Shown one piece after another: positions 47,941-59,905 of a stretch of 64,000 nucleotides of DNA; position 1 is the first letter of the stretch, and the number at the start of each line of letters is the position of its first letter. The notes beneath the pieces are model-generated. The model made no database searches. It saw nothing but the letters and a program-made list of their open reading frames with translations, and was not told the origin of the DNA. Location of the stretch: assembly GCF_001638985.1 (NCBI RefSeq), contig NW_017265138.1, positions 2,285,993-2,349,992 of the forward strand, written 5' to 3'. Source of the DNA: Phycomyces blakesleeanus NRRL 1555(-). Its lineage: Eukaryota > Mucoromycota > Mucoromycetes > Mucorales > Phycomycetaceae. Both the position numbers and the translations under genes were made by a program.

Positions 47941-50146
47941 ATGGCTGGATACCAAGCCAAAAAGATATTGGTTGCCAACAGAGGTGAAATCGCCATCAGA
48001 ATATTAACTGCAGCCACAGAGCTTGGATTCGAGACTGTCGCTGTATTCTCAGACCCTCAAGATACATCCCACTGCGATGCAGCACATATCTCTATAAGGA
48101 TTCGTAGTGCCGCCTCCTTCCTTGACCCAAAAGAGATAATAGAAGCCGCCAAAAGGTTGTCTAAATAGATTAATGTGTTTTGAGCATCTATATGTACCCT
48201 ACACATCAATTTGCTTACTCGGTTCTTTTTTATATCAGTGTAAATGCCTATGCCATCCATCCAGGATATGGGTTTTTGTCAGAATCGGCCGAATTTGCTA
48301 ACCAATGCCAATCACAAGGAATACTTTTTATTGGTCCATCCCCAGGCTGTATTAAAGCAGTAGGTGATAAGATATCAGCTCGGCAAGTCGCAATTGCAGC
48401 ACATGTTCCTGTTATACCTGGAACCGAGCACTCGTTATCCACTCCAGCTGAAGTTTACACATTTGCAGAAAGAGTTGGCTATCCAGTGATGTTGAAGGCG
48501 CGCGATGGTGGAGGTGGGCGTGGTATCCGAATGTGTCTTGGGCGTGAAGATGTCGAGGATGCATTGAAGAGGTGTATCAACGAGTCACCTTCCAAGCAAG
48601 TGTTCTCTGAAAAAGCAATACAAGGTGCAAAACACATCGAAGTTCAGGTAATGGGTGATCGACACGGAAATGTCATCCATTTATTCGAAAGAGACTGTTC
48701 GGCCCAAAGACGCTACCAAAAGGTTTTAGAGGTATGTCAAAAATAAAATAAAATAAGATTCATTATTATAGTTTGAACATTTCTTGTTATTTACACTAAA
48801 ATTACTTAGGTGGCCCCTTGCCCATCACTTAACAAGGACCTAGCCAAAGAAATCCATGCTGCTGCAATTCGAATTTGTAGACACATCAAATACGATTCAG
48901 TGGGAACAGTTGAATTTCTCGTTCATCCAGATTCCAATAGTTTTTATTTTCTTGAGGTCAACCCTCGCATCCAAGTCGAGCACACCATCAGCGAACAGAT
49001 TACACATGTTGATATTGTCCAGACTCAAATCAAAATTGCACTTGGCCAAAGTCTTGTACAGATGGGATTAAATCAAGATACTATCCAGCCGAGTCGCTTA
49101 GTAGCAATCCAAGCTCGAGTAGTAGCCGAGAATCCTATGCATAATAATATGCTCTCGGTTGGAAAGATAACCGACCTTCGTTTCCCAACCGGTCATGGTA
49201 TCCGTGTTGATACTTGGGTCAAATCTGGAGCTACAGTAATTCCGGTAAAGCAATATTGAACAGTAAGAGAGAGATAAAGAAGAAGAAAAAGTGTAATGTA
49301 ATGGATCTCTAAGTGATACCTTTAAAATATACCTTGATATAGACTTTTGATTCATTACTAGCCAAGGTTATTGTCACTGGACAATCTTTTGACGATGCCC
49401 TTTCCAAGCTGGATAATGCTCTCAAGAACACAGTAATTACCGGAGTTAATACCAACATTGATTTCTTACGCGCATTATTATCAGACGCTGATTTCTTTGA
49501 AAATTCCATGTCTAATGTTAATATCAAATCACTCGAAAACAAGATGGATGTCCACCTAAAGATTACCGCTGTACTTTCGGAAGAGAGACGACTCCGACTC
49601 ATTAATGAGAAAACATCCACTAAGGTCACAGCAGCACCCACTTCAGCATCTTCTTTACAGTTTAAGCCTGGCGACGCATTTAATATCGAAACCAGTGATC
49701 CAAATAACAAAGACACCACATCAAATATACACACCTTCCAGATAGATTCCATCTCAGTCAATAACTTTCCAGATGAGTTTTCAGCACACGTACAATCAGC
49801 ATCGTCTGAAGCACCTGGTTTCCCAAGCAATCCTTTCGCAATGACCATCACACGAAAATCCGCTATCACCTCGGCTGGCACAAAACTCCGTAGAAAGGCT
49901 GTTGCACGCACACTGACTGATGTTGGGTGTCCTGTCACAGGCATGTTAGTTGAGATTAGTGTCGAGGAAGGAGATGTTGTGAAGGAAGGACAAGAGCTTT
50001 TTGTTGTAAATGCCATGAAAATGGAGACAGTAATTAAATCTCCAATCTATGGCCGTGTAAAGCATATTTACGGTAAACCTAGCGAGCTTGTAGAAGGTGG
50101 TGATTTGGTGATCGAATTATCTGAAGTCAAGAATAGTAAGCTTTGA
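47941..50146 (+). CDS. Biotin-dependent carboxylase subunit: biotin carboxylase plus BCCP domain
   Basis: Four exons: 47941-48155, 48239-48731, 48810-49244, 49343-50146. The total is 1947 nt, or 648 residues. The N-terminal biotin carboxylase domain (about 1-450) starts KILVANRGEIAIRI, then has HPGYGFLSE, the ATP-grasp glycine loop GGGGRGIR, ERDCSAQRRYQK, and EVNPRIQVEHT with the catalytic region. A variable linker (about 450-570) follows, then a biotinyl domain (about 575-648) with the acceptor motif NAMKMET, Lys about 607. There is no carboxyltransferase domain. This layout matches alpha subunits such as those of methylcrotonyl- or propionyl-CoA carboxylase. However, the start has no presequence (MAGYQAKK), and the acceptor motif is closer to the pyruvate-carboxylase type. 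The acceptor substrate is therefore open. The enzyme makes carboxybiotin from ATP and bicarbonate for a partner transferase. Confidence 0.93.
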
Positions 50147-50438
50147 AAAGAAAACATATAAAATTTAACATTTATCACAAAATAAATAAATACCCGGATA
50201 CCTTTTTATATATATACAAGAAAAAAAAGTTTAACCAACTATTAAAAGATATAAAGGACATCCCTAGCAGTTACATTTTTAAAAGATAATTCCCTGTGTA
50301 TTTTTTAACTGTTTTTATAATAAAATTCTATATCAACCGCAACAAAATGAATCCAATAGTTTGACATTTTTATCAAATGTGTGCATGTGTATTATGTGTG
50401 TATGCAATATTAAGAGTTTAATAATAAATAAGAGAATT

Positions 50439-50905
50439 CTAACACACAGAAGCAAATTTTCCAATGTAATAGCAGAGAACCATTGCAATGAACACTACAG
50501 CCAGCTGTTGGCCATTGAATGAGAGCTCATCCGTAATAATAATTATATTGTTGTTCTATTAATAGGAATTTCATATTAGCTGAAGAAGAAAAAGAACACT
50601 AACTAATAGCAATAATTTACCTGGTGTTCAGGAACAAGCATGTACCCTTTAGGAACACGCAAAGAAGCTGATGTAATGTCCGTATTAAGAGAAGTAAAAT
50701 ATGATGTGGATTTGGGCTCTATGTACGCGCCTGGAGGGTTTGGTGACTGTTCGGCTATTTGAAGGGGATGTAGTGGGTGTGTGAGAGGAGCAGGGGATGA
50801 CATGTCTTTCTGTTGATCATCGTCTACAATAACACACACAATATGTCAGTATTAATCAGAGACATTTTAAATAAATAAATAAATAAATAATATATCAAAG
50901 TAAAA

Positions 50906-50940
<35 letters not shown>

Positions 50941-53836
50941 GTTTTCTTACTAGATTTAATTGTACACTTCTCATTATTAAAAGAGTCTAAAAGAGCAGGG
51001 CGTTCAGGTATCTTTTCCGTAGAAGCAACTTCTGTCTCTTGAACTTCCTTGGCCATATCGTACTCATCAATAGATGCAGCATATGTGATGACAGGAGCAG
51101 TAGGGCGTATTGTAATCGTGACATTCTTTCCTTCGATTGTAGGCTGGGTTGTGTATATTTTAACTACACTGGTCTCTTTAACAAGCTCAACTCGAGTTTC
51201 ATTTGCTGGTTCTGCCTGGATCTGCACTCCATCGGGGTACATGGAGTTGTGAAACCGGATCTCCGTGCACCAAGTTCCGGGAGTATTACCTTTGCGGGCA
51301 CGATATGAACTTGATGGTTCATGTTTGGCGATATAACAGATCTTGTACACCTTCGTATCGGACACAAATACCTCTTCAATAACCTTTCCAGCAACCCTTC
51401 GAATGTAAGGCGGGAACCCTTTTTGCTCGATATAATTACATGCATTCCTAACGCACGTACGAGGATATGTGTCTATTGGGGAATTAAGAAGAGCAGCTGC
51501 ATTGGTGCTATAGACCAGTGTGACCGTAACTGATTGTGTTCTTCCACGCTCGTTAACATGTGGGAGGAATTTCCAGCCATATAAATGCATATGTACACGT
51601 TTATATTTCCCTGAACCATCTTCTGGAACCTGAGTATCAAGCACACTAGTTGTTGCCGTGTACACCGCTCCACTTGTAACATCAGTATCAATACTAGTAA
51701 TTGCTGATATATCTTCTGCTATCTCTTTGTTTTTTAAGAACCAATGTACGAGATATTCTTTCTGACTGAAACGCTCTACAATATGTCCATTGCCAAAGAA
51801 TTCATCCCCTTATTTTTTGGGGATATAATAAAACCATTATTAATTACAGTTCATACATGTAGTATGTTTACATATCAAAGCTTACAAACATGACGGGCGC
51901 CATAGCAATGTATTACCGAGCATAGTTGCTCTGCAGTCCATTTTCCTTGAATAGTGTAATCAGCACGAATAAAAGAGATTTCATCCACATTTCTGGTGAG
52001 TTGGTATGTACTGACACCATCTGTGTTGTCTTTGAGTGTCCATTCGTCCAGAGAATGAGACGAAAGTCGTTTTAATAATGCCACGCTGTCAGACCTTTTA
52101 GAGACATGTCGATGCGATGGATAAAGATGGCGAGAAGGCATAGGTCTCAACCCCATAGGTTTAGGCGGGTCCGGTAATGGTCTTCTCGGAACGGAATCGA
52201 CAGACGGTCGTTCGGAGTCAAGTGAGGTTGCAGAGGGTGAGTCGGATGAATATGTCAGGTCGTTGTCGGCAAACTTGATGTGTCTCTTTACTACCGACTG
52301 GTCCAGTGTATTTCCGGATCCAACCAGAATGGGTTTCTGAGAGGGTGTTGGGGAAGGTGCTTGCCTGGATCCATTTCTTGATCCCGAAGATTGGCCAGAA
52401 GGTCGTCGTATACCACTTTTTTATTTTATTTTATTGATTTATTGACTTTTATATGAATGTACGAGATATAATCTCAATTGATTTCTCATTAAATACTTAC
52501 TTTTTATTTTGATCGATAGACATTGGATCCAGAGTAGGATTCATAACAGAGGGCCTTTGGTTATATTGGGATATGTTACCTAGGAACGAACTAGAAGACC
52601 TTTTCTGTGCCCGAGCACGTTCTGCCTTTTTCTGAAGATAATCATTTACTAGAGCAATCACAAGAGGGCGCCGAGCCAATGACTTTTTTGCAAATCCCGG
52701 AACCCATCCTTTCATGCTCTCTTGAATGATATATGTAACTTTTGTTGCAGGCTGTGAGCTGAAATGTACAGGTTCCAAAATCCAGCCTTGTAACTATCAG
52801 TATATATTTAATTAAAGCAAAACAAGAAGAAAGCACGACCTTTTTAATACGCTGAAAATACATGAAAAGTATATATAATCTTATAAATAAATATTAATTA
52901 TTAAATACTAAATACTAAATATCAAATATATTATGTTGTATTAATTGTGATTTATTGAAACACAAATTTACCTTTATCTGTGTACGAGTACGTCCTTGTA
53001 TACGAGGTATCCGTGGAGTTTCTACACTTGTACATGCAAATATAATAGCACCTGTTGATGTACACTCAATTCTTTCGACGAGAGATAAATCTCGTGCTCT
53101 AACAGAGTGCAAATCCAAGATTAATCTCAAGATATAACCAATACTATCCATTCTTACTTTGAAGAAGAAGTAGGTTTATTGACTTCATATGTCAATGATG
53201 TCGTATCATTGAGGTTGTCGACAAGGTTACCATCTTCATATCTTTTATTTCACAAACACGACAATTATTAATTATTCAGAGAACGTGATTAGCGAATGGA
53301 ATTGAACTGATCATATATTGGACTTACTGTTCATCCCACAGGCGTCTTAGGCCAATAACATAAAACACTGACTGAGGAGAGAATCCTTGGATTATAGATT
53401 CGCCTTTGAATATAGGCGCCTTGTCTCCTTTGAACACACCACTTTTCATGTGAACAACAACACCACTCTTGTGTTTTAATGCCTTTTTCCAGCCGTCTTC
53501 TCGGACAACTTGTTTTAGGGTTGCCAATGCAGTATCGGCTTGATGGATGTAGTAGGAAGACGAACTCAGCGGCGTATCGGAATATCCACTTGAAAGTGCG
53601 GGGTGAGGATAAGGTAGAGAGTTGCCTGAATCAGTCCGTTTGCCCTGATGAGGAGGCAGACCGGGAGAATCATCCTCGTCATCACTAAAGATTGCATTGA
53701 AATCACTCAGTTGAACCAACTTTGGGTAAGGAGCGTAATGGGCGGATGTATGTGAGTAGTTTTGGAGGTTGAGTTCGTCCCAGTCATGCAGATCGTCTGG
53801 TGGGTAATTGTAGACATGAGTTGATTGAGATCTCAT
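50439..53836 (-). CDS. Double-START-domain protein with a C-terminal membrane anchor
   Basis: Eight exons, in order 53328-53836, 53158-53241, 52972-53098, 52793 down to 52501, 51886-52415, 50951-51808, 50621-50823, 50439-50555. The total is 2721 nt, or 906 residues. A disordered N-terminus precedes START domain 1 (about 105-320; DGWKKALKHKSGVVVHMKSG, then VIGLRRLWDEQYEDG, ERIECTSTGAIIF, VTYIIQESMKGWVP). A Ser/Pro-rich linker leads to START domain 2 (about 425-640; DEWTLKDNTDGVSTYQL, then WDEFFGNGHIVERFSQKEY, GWKFLPHV). The last 38 residues hold one hydrophobic helix (LAVVFIAMVLCYYIG) just before the stop. START domains bind and move sterols or phospholipids. A tail anchor suggests action at a membrane contact site, which is inference. 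A (TAG)n tract lies in intron 6. Confidence 0.87.
50908..50938. repeat. (CTA)n microsatellite in an intron
   Basis: About ten CTA units between exons 6 and 7 of the START-domain gene, just downstream of the exon 6 donor on the minus strand. Confidence 0.9.
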
Positions 53837-54761
53837 TGTGGGTTATCGTATAAATGAAGGAATACAAAGTGACGTTTGTTAAGGTTTCTTCTCCTTCTCT
53901 TTCGTTAGCAACTGTTAGCTCTTCTTTTTCTTTAAGCAAAAAAAAAAAAGAAAAAAAAGAGATACAAGGCACTTTTTTTTTCTATTCTTTTTTTTTCTTT
54001 TTTTGGATTAAGAATTGTAGCACTTTGAGTGCTTTTGAGAAGGAGGAAAATTAATCAAATTTATTAAACTTTTTTTTATCTCTCTTTTTCTTCTGTATTT
54101 CTAGTTAATTGACTGAGTGGCTGCTGCTACTACTGCTACTACTGCTGTGTGTGTGTGTGTGTGTGTGTGAAGAGAAAACCGTTCCATAACTTTTGTAGAG
54201 CATTTTGTAAATTGTGGAGCCAAATTGGAAGTAAGGCACGTTACTGCAAACTTATCCGTGTCACCGATGTTCCTGAATAAATCGACTTTTTTCTTTTCTT
54301 CTTTTGATTCACCAGTGAACAGTCACTCAATATAAAACTTAAGAATTGCAAAAAATAATAATATGCAAAGTGTATCTCTTCTTCTTTTGTTCTTTTTAGG
54401 CTTTCTAACTGCGTAAACTTTGTATAGACCGCCAAAAAAAAAGGCAAAATCTGGAACATGTCAAGTCCTGTATTTTGTTACAGTTTTAACAGTGGTTTGT
54501 AACGATTCTATAGTATAAAAAATGTAAACTAGTTAGCAGTCGAGATTTTTTTCTAGTAAAACTTATTCAATACTCGTTATTTCTTTTTTTTAGAAAAAAA
54601 ATAAACGAGGGTTTCTCATTTCTATTAGATGAATAGTATTCTAACCAAAAGTAAATGCATTTCATCAGACTATTGTACCATCTTATTAGGCGACGTTTCG
54701 CACGTTACACTACTGGAGTAGCATACACACAAATAATTATATGATTTATTTATTTTTGAGA
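53837..54761. other. Intergenic region between the START gene and PPME1
   Basis: It carries the promoter of the START gene, with long T and A runs, a CTG/CTA stretch and a (TG)n tract at about 54145-54169, and the 3' flank of PPME1. No gene is visible. Confidence 0.65.
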
Positions 54762-56832
54762 TTATATCTTGACTTTTGGAGGTAGAACAAGGCGTTGGTT
54801 TCTTTCCCAGAATTCAACCAAACAGTGGGCTGTCTTTGAGGGAGCATCTTCTTGCAAGAAATGACCGGCCTCAGGGAAGATATGCAATTGAAATTTACCT
54901 AGAAAAAATAATGATAAAATCATATCAAATCGTGAATTTCAATCTCTTTTGATCATTGTATTATTATTTCTTTACCTTGCATCTGACCTATGATAAGAGT
55001 CTTGTCCAATCGATCTGTGCCTGTTTTTTTTTTAAAAAAAATATGTAAAATATATATATATATATTTCTTTGTATATTTCTTTGTATTTTATTTTACCTG
55101 CCAAAATGAGCTGCTTTGCAGCCGCACAAGCCAAGAATTTGGTCGAAAGTCCTGTAAACCAATCTACATACCAAAAACACATTAATCAATTGTCTGTCCA
55201 GAAAGATAATGTCTTTATTGTGTTTACCTGTCCAGTAGAGTTCGGTGTTTCTCAAATCTGTTCTCCACACATATTGAGAGGGATGATCTTCCTGTGGTTT
55301 AAGAAGAGGAGGAATTGAAAGCCTAGCAGACTCGACATTGCGAACAGTGTGTGATTTGACACTAAGTTTGTTTTATCCACCAGCAGAGAAAACAAATCAA
55401 AATCCAATTCAATTCAATTCATATTATATTATATTATGTAATTAAAGTTACCAGATTACATGATTAGTACATCTTTAAACAAGTCTTCTACTCTCTACCT
55501 CTCATCTATCTTTATATTCATCTTCACCCTTCATATTTTATATCAAAGAAAACACTCTGACTAACCTCCATTGGATTGCTTGCTCTACCGAAGTAAAAAA
55601 TGTGGGACGTGTAGCCAAGTAACTATTCATAGACACCAATGCTTCTATAGCCGATCCTTCAACCACATCCAATACCGAGACACCCAGGATGTGCGGCAGT
55701 CTTTTTCGTTGGGTCACATCAACCACAATAGGACCACCCATACTATTTTTAGTTTATATATATATTTTAGTCGACCACAAACACGCAAATGGTAATAATA
55801 ATAGTAAAGAGACCGTATCACTGTTATCAACACCAAGTTAAATTTACCTGTGACCTACTAAGATTATGTCAGGCACATTGCCTTGGTACAATGTTTCTGC
55901 TACAAGTACCAAATCATCACTTAGGCGTGCCTGAGAGAAATCAGTGTCTTCTTCTGTCTTTGTGTTTCCTGTAGACAGTATTTGATTTTATTTTATTTAA
56001 AGAAGAGACATATGCAAATTATCAAAGTTCACCCCACGAACACACAACCAAGGTATTAGAAATTAAATTTCGGCTATTAATATAAATATTTACTGCTGTT
56101 ATTCCCTATTGCTGTATCGATTAATAGCTTACCATGGCCTCTACAATCATAGGCTACAATAGAGCATTTTCCGTGAGTGAATTCTTTAATGTGTTTGGCC
56201 GTGAATCCAAAAGATAGCGCACTGCTTCCTGCACCATGATGGAGAAGGAAAACCGGGCCTGGTGTATCTACTGTTGCCTCAATCTTGTAAACGCAAAAGG
56301 TGTGTTTATGAATTGTTTGTTAAAGAAAACCAAAAAAAGGAAGTTTTTTTTGTTATATATAACTAAACTTTTTGACATGGGTTAATTTGTAAGCCTAAGA
56401 AGAATAAAAAGGATATGTCAAGTGTACCAGGAATAGTGATGATTTCCCGAGTATCAAAGCATTCAGTCCAGTCTAATGGGCTGTACTTTTGTTTGACATG
56501 AGAAGCCATTCCACGCGAACTATAAATGTAAATATATAATACACACACAGGCATATATAAATATATATAAATATATATATATTTTCAAAAAAAAAAAGAA
56601 AGCCAGGATTCCGAACAGTAAAAATTTAAATTGCGAGAAAGGTAATGCGCTCAAAAACAACAAAAGAAGAGAGACATCATGGTTTTTTGTGCAAGTAATT
56701 CATGTTGTAATGGTAAGAAATAAAAGAAACTACTTGCGCAGGAGCGGTTGGGTCTACTGGTTCTTCATCCTCAGACAGTCTGTCGAAAGCATAATTTCCT
56801 TTCTTGAAGAGATCTCTTTGCAAAGAAGACAT
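54762..56832 (-). CDS. PPME1: Protein phosphatase methylesterase 1 (PP2A demethylation)
   Basis: Nine exons, in order 56738-56832, 56417-56519, 56133-56301, 55848-55968, 55566-55742, 55228-55361, 55098-55163, 54976-55020, 54762-54898. The total is 1047 nt, or 348 residues. This alpha/beta hydrolase removes the methyl ester from the C-terminal Leu of the PP2A catalytic subunit. Conserved parts in order: N-terminal [38 protein letters not shown], nucleophile elbow GHSMGG (Ser), the acidic residue in [54 protein letters not shown], and the catalytic His in [16 protein letters not shown]. Intron 1 is GC-AG, and intron 2 is a U12-type AT-AC intron (separate entries). All others are GT-AG. Confidence 0.95.
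56302..56416 (-). other. U12-type AT-AC intron (PPME1 intron 2)
   Basis: Read on the minus strand, the intron begins ATATCCTTT, a full match to the U12 5' splice-site consensus. It has TTCTTTAAC (one mismatch to TTCCTTAAC) as branch site about 18 nt before the end, and finishes in AC. The exons join in frame as CTT GAC | ACC TTT TGC, restoring the conserved DTF-V-YK motif of PPME1. Neither a GT donor nor an AG acceptor gives this join. The length is 115 nt. Confidence 0.9.
56520..56737 (-). other. GC-AG intron (PPME1 intron 1)
   Basis: The donor is GCAAGT, the usual form of the rare GC class, and the acceptor is TTATAG. The nearby GT dinucleotides would put exon 2 out of frame. Only the GC donor gives phase 2 and the reading APASRGMASH into exon 2. 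The length is 218 nt. Confidence 0.75.
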
Positions 56833-57260
56833 TCCAAAATAATAACAATATATATGTATATAGATAGATAGACTATAGGTTCAAATAAGCAAGTAAGCAA
56901 TTGATTAAATAAGAGAATAAGAATAGGAATAAAAAGAAAAATTAAACCGCGTCTCTCTCTCTCACACACACACACACGTATATATATAATATATATACGT
57001 CTGTGTGTGTGTGTGTGTGCGTGTATTTTTTTTTTATATTTGTCTTGAAATACTTGGTAACAATTTCTTTTGAATGTCATTGCTGTAGACTTTATGTAAA
57101 TTGATTGTATAATAAAAGTTTTACGTTTCTTTTATTTGTCGATTCTTCATTCGTCCGGTTAAAGCAAAAAACAAAAGGAGAAAAATAGAAGTAACATAGG
57201 TAGTGGTAATAGTAAGAAATATATATATATATATATATATATATTTCAGTTTGAATTTGA
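56833..57260. other. PPME1 promoter and 3' flank of the coiled-coil gene
   Basis: Short tandem tracts dominate: CACACA/TGTGTG around 56960-57020 and (TA)n at 57220-57244. No gene is seen. Confidence 0.6.
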
Positions 57261-57467
57261 TCAGTTCGATGGTGATTCTGATGAGGGTATTTGTGGAGGA
57301 TTGGCTTTGCGTTCTTGTTCAATAGAAGTCATTTCGGCCAAGAGAGCATCGACCTTGACTTGGAGAGAATCAGCCTTGGCTTCGACATCACTCATTAGGG
57401 ATTCGGCACCCTGGATTTCTTTAAGCCATTTATTAAGGTCAACATCGGTCTCATCGGGAACAGGCAT
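57261..57467 (-). CDS. Small acidic coiled-coil protein, family unknown
   Basis: Single exon, 68 residues, from ATG at 57465-57467 to TGA at 57261-57263. Residues 8-55 form one predicted amphipathic helix with heptad-like spacing of Leu, Val and Ala (LNKWLKEIQGAESLMSDVEA and onward), and the tail is Pro/Ser-rich. Composition and codon use are clearly coding-like compared with the flanks. Size and shape fit an accessory subunit of a larger complex. I recognise no family and assign no function. Confidence 0.65.
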   Translation of the reverse strand: MPVPDETDVDLNKWLKEIQGAESLMSDVEAKADSLQVKVDALLAEMTSIEQERKANPPQIPSSESPSN

Positions 57468-58178
57468 TATGATTTTATCGAATAATTATATATATATATA
57501 TAAAAGATAATAATAATAAGAAGAAAAAAAGGAGAAGGTTATATGTTACAAAAATTATTCTACATATTGTTGTGTGGTCTAAATGTTGAGTCTCAGCCTT
57601 TTTTTTTTCTTATTCTTATTTATTATTTTCCTTCTCCCTCCTACCATCCTCACCAGTTGCGAGTCTGATGGTCTTTATCTACTTGTTATCGTGTGTATGT
57701 GTGTGTGTATGTGGGTGTGTGTCTTGAAATAAAACAAAAGTCATATTTGAAGGCTGGTCATATAGAAATATATTAATTATTTGATATTTATTAAGAGTCA
57801 TTTTTTGTTTTGTTTCATTGTTGGTTGGTTGACTTCTTTCGTTTCTTTCTATAGGATCTAAAATATCAGAAGCAGGTTGTAAAGTAATAGTAGTATAGTC
57901 AATGAATAAGGAAATAAAATATATAGAAAGCAAAAGAAAGCAAGAGATATATAGATAATTTTTAAAGAATAAAAAAAAATAAGAACACAAAAAATAAACA
58001 ATACACAATAGAGAAATAGTAAGAGAGAGAGAGAGAGAGATGGGTGACGATTATGAAGGAAGAATAAAGAAAGGTTAATGTTAAAGATGAAAAAGGAGAA
58101 AAGAAATGTAAAGGGTAGGAAGATGATGTTTTGTGTGCAAGTAAGGTAGGAGGTAGATATAGAGAGAAGAAGAAAGAC
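57468..58178. other. Intergenic region between the coiled-coil gene and the mitochondrial carrier
   Basis: AT-rich with (TGTGTA)-like and (GAGA)n tracts (about 57693-57720 and 58020-58040). It is probably the promoter of one gene and the 3' UTR of the other. No gene is seen. Confidence 0.6.
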
Positions 58179-59905
58179 TTAAAGATGTACTTTTTGTGAT
58201 TCTGTTGCTTGATTTCCAAATGTGTGGATTATGGCTTCATAGCAAAAGAACATGACGGCTGCATTGGGAACAACTCGCATCAAATGTGCTGACATACCAC
58301 CATACAAAGCAACCACTCCTTCTTCTTTGACTACGAGTTTTAGTGTCTGAAAGACGCCTTTGTACTTGTGAATTCCTCCTTCTGCCGGTTGTCGCAAACG
58401 AGTACGAAGCACCTCGTGGGGATATGAAATACAGGCTGCAACCAATTTTGAAATTGCCGCTGCTCCAAGATTACCCATCCATTCTACAAACCAATTCATT
58501 GATTAATTTTCGTTTCATTTCATTTTATCTTATATATTTATATATATTACCTTGAAGGTTCTTTCCTCCTACTGTCCTCTTTTTACTCTGTAGTGCCTTT
58601 TCGGAAGCAGAAATTGCCCATCTTTTCTTCAGGTGCTCATATGTAACCCACTGGATCGTACCCTCCACCACACCAAGATAGGATGCACTCATACCCTTGT
58701 AGAAACCTTTGATGCCTTCCTGTCGAAAGATGTGGAGTAGACAGTCTAGGGAGCTGGTGTATTGTCGTGTTGTTGTACTCTGTAACTGAAGACGTGTCTT
58801 GACCACCCAGATAGGATTCGTAGCTGTAGATGTCACAATACCTTTGGACCCAAGCATATGCATTAATTGTCTTTTATTCTTCTTTATATTTTTTCTTTCT
58901 TTCTACTCACCAGCAGTGGCTGCTGAAACCAAATGTACGACAGGAGTTTCTTTTCCATGATTTATTTCACTGTAAAGCCTTTTACCATTGCTGTACACAA
59001 AGAAATTGATAGATCTAATAGTAATAACAATAACAGCAATAATGTTAATGATGATGGCAATAGAAAAAAAGAAGAAAAAAAGGACAAGGTTGTTAATTGA
59101 ATTGGATTCCTATATATATATATATATCTTACTTTGCAGGAATAACACCAATTAGGTTTGGTCCAAGACCTTTGAAATATCCTCGTACTCCTTCTACTTG
59201 TTGAATACGGCTATATCAATTACAGTGATTAATTAGTAAGCCATCAATCATTTCCTTTTATTTTTTTATTCTAGTTGTAGCTTACATCAATAATCGACCT
59301 GTTTCTGCAAAATGGTGCCACAAAAAAGTTTGTTTCCCCGCACGCTTGAGAGCGCTTTGTTGATAAAATGTAGACTATGTAAAAAAACACATATATAAAA
59401 ATGTAAATACATGCATATATACACCAAAACTCATGAATAAATATATAGATAGATAGCTGACTAGCTAGCTAGATATTTATAATTACATATTTATATTTAT
59501 CCTTTACTATCTATCTTTTTTTTTAAAAAAAACAAGCAAACATACTTGAAGACGAGTCTTTACTACGTCCAATGGAGACGTACATACTGCTCCTGCCAAG
59601 CCAGCTGCACTGATAAAATACAAAGAATGAAGAAAAGAAAAAGAGAATTAAAATTACAAGGAATGTGCACATTTGATCAGGTACATTGGGGTTTTAAGAA
59701 ATTTATTTTTGACAGCTATTGTTGTTATTGTTGTTGTTGTTGTTTTGTTTGTATAACCAAGATTTTTTTTTATTCTTCTTATCTTTCTTTAAACTTACCC
59801 TCCTGCAATGAAGTGAATGAATGACCTTGAGTCTTTTATTGGCTGAGTCAAAACTGGAATCTGAACCACTTCTGGAGTAGCATAATGGCGAGAGGTGACT
59901 GACAT
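58179..59905 (-). CDS. RIM2: Mitochondrial carrier of the Rim2/SLC25A33-36 type (pyrimidine nucleotides)
   Basis: Seven exons, in order 59799-59905, 59546-59609, 59286-59374, 59133-59210, 58911-59014, 58551-58841, 58179-58483. The total is 1038 nt, or 345 residues. Three repeats carry the carrier signatures: SPLDVVKTRLQ (repeat 1), NPIWVVKTRLQL (repeat 2) and SYPHEVLRTRLRQ (repeat 3). The PIW variant in repeat 2, with STATNPIW before it and GMSASYLGVVEGTIQWVTYE after it, is characteristic of Rim2 and SLC25A33/36. These exchange pyrimidine nucleotides across the inner mitochondrial membrane. Each repeat should form two helices, giving six in all. The ATG at 59903-59905 opens a short polar N-terminus. 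Folate/FAD carriers are the nearest alternative, but the repeat 2 signature favours Rim2. Confidence 0.9.

Noticed and set aside
48156..48170. Stop codon after KRLSK in the biotin carboxylase gene, suggesting truncation
   Set aside because: The GT at 48156 starts an 83-nt intron and the frame resumes in phase at 48239 with SVNAYAIHPGYG.
58911..59014. Possible frameshift in carrier exon 5 at an A run
   Set aside because: On recounting there are four A residues (GGTAAAAGG) and the frame is intact.
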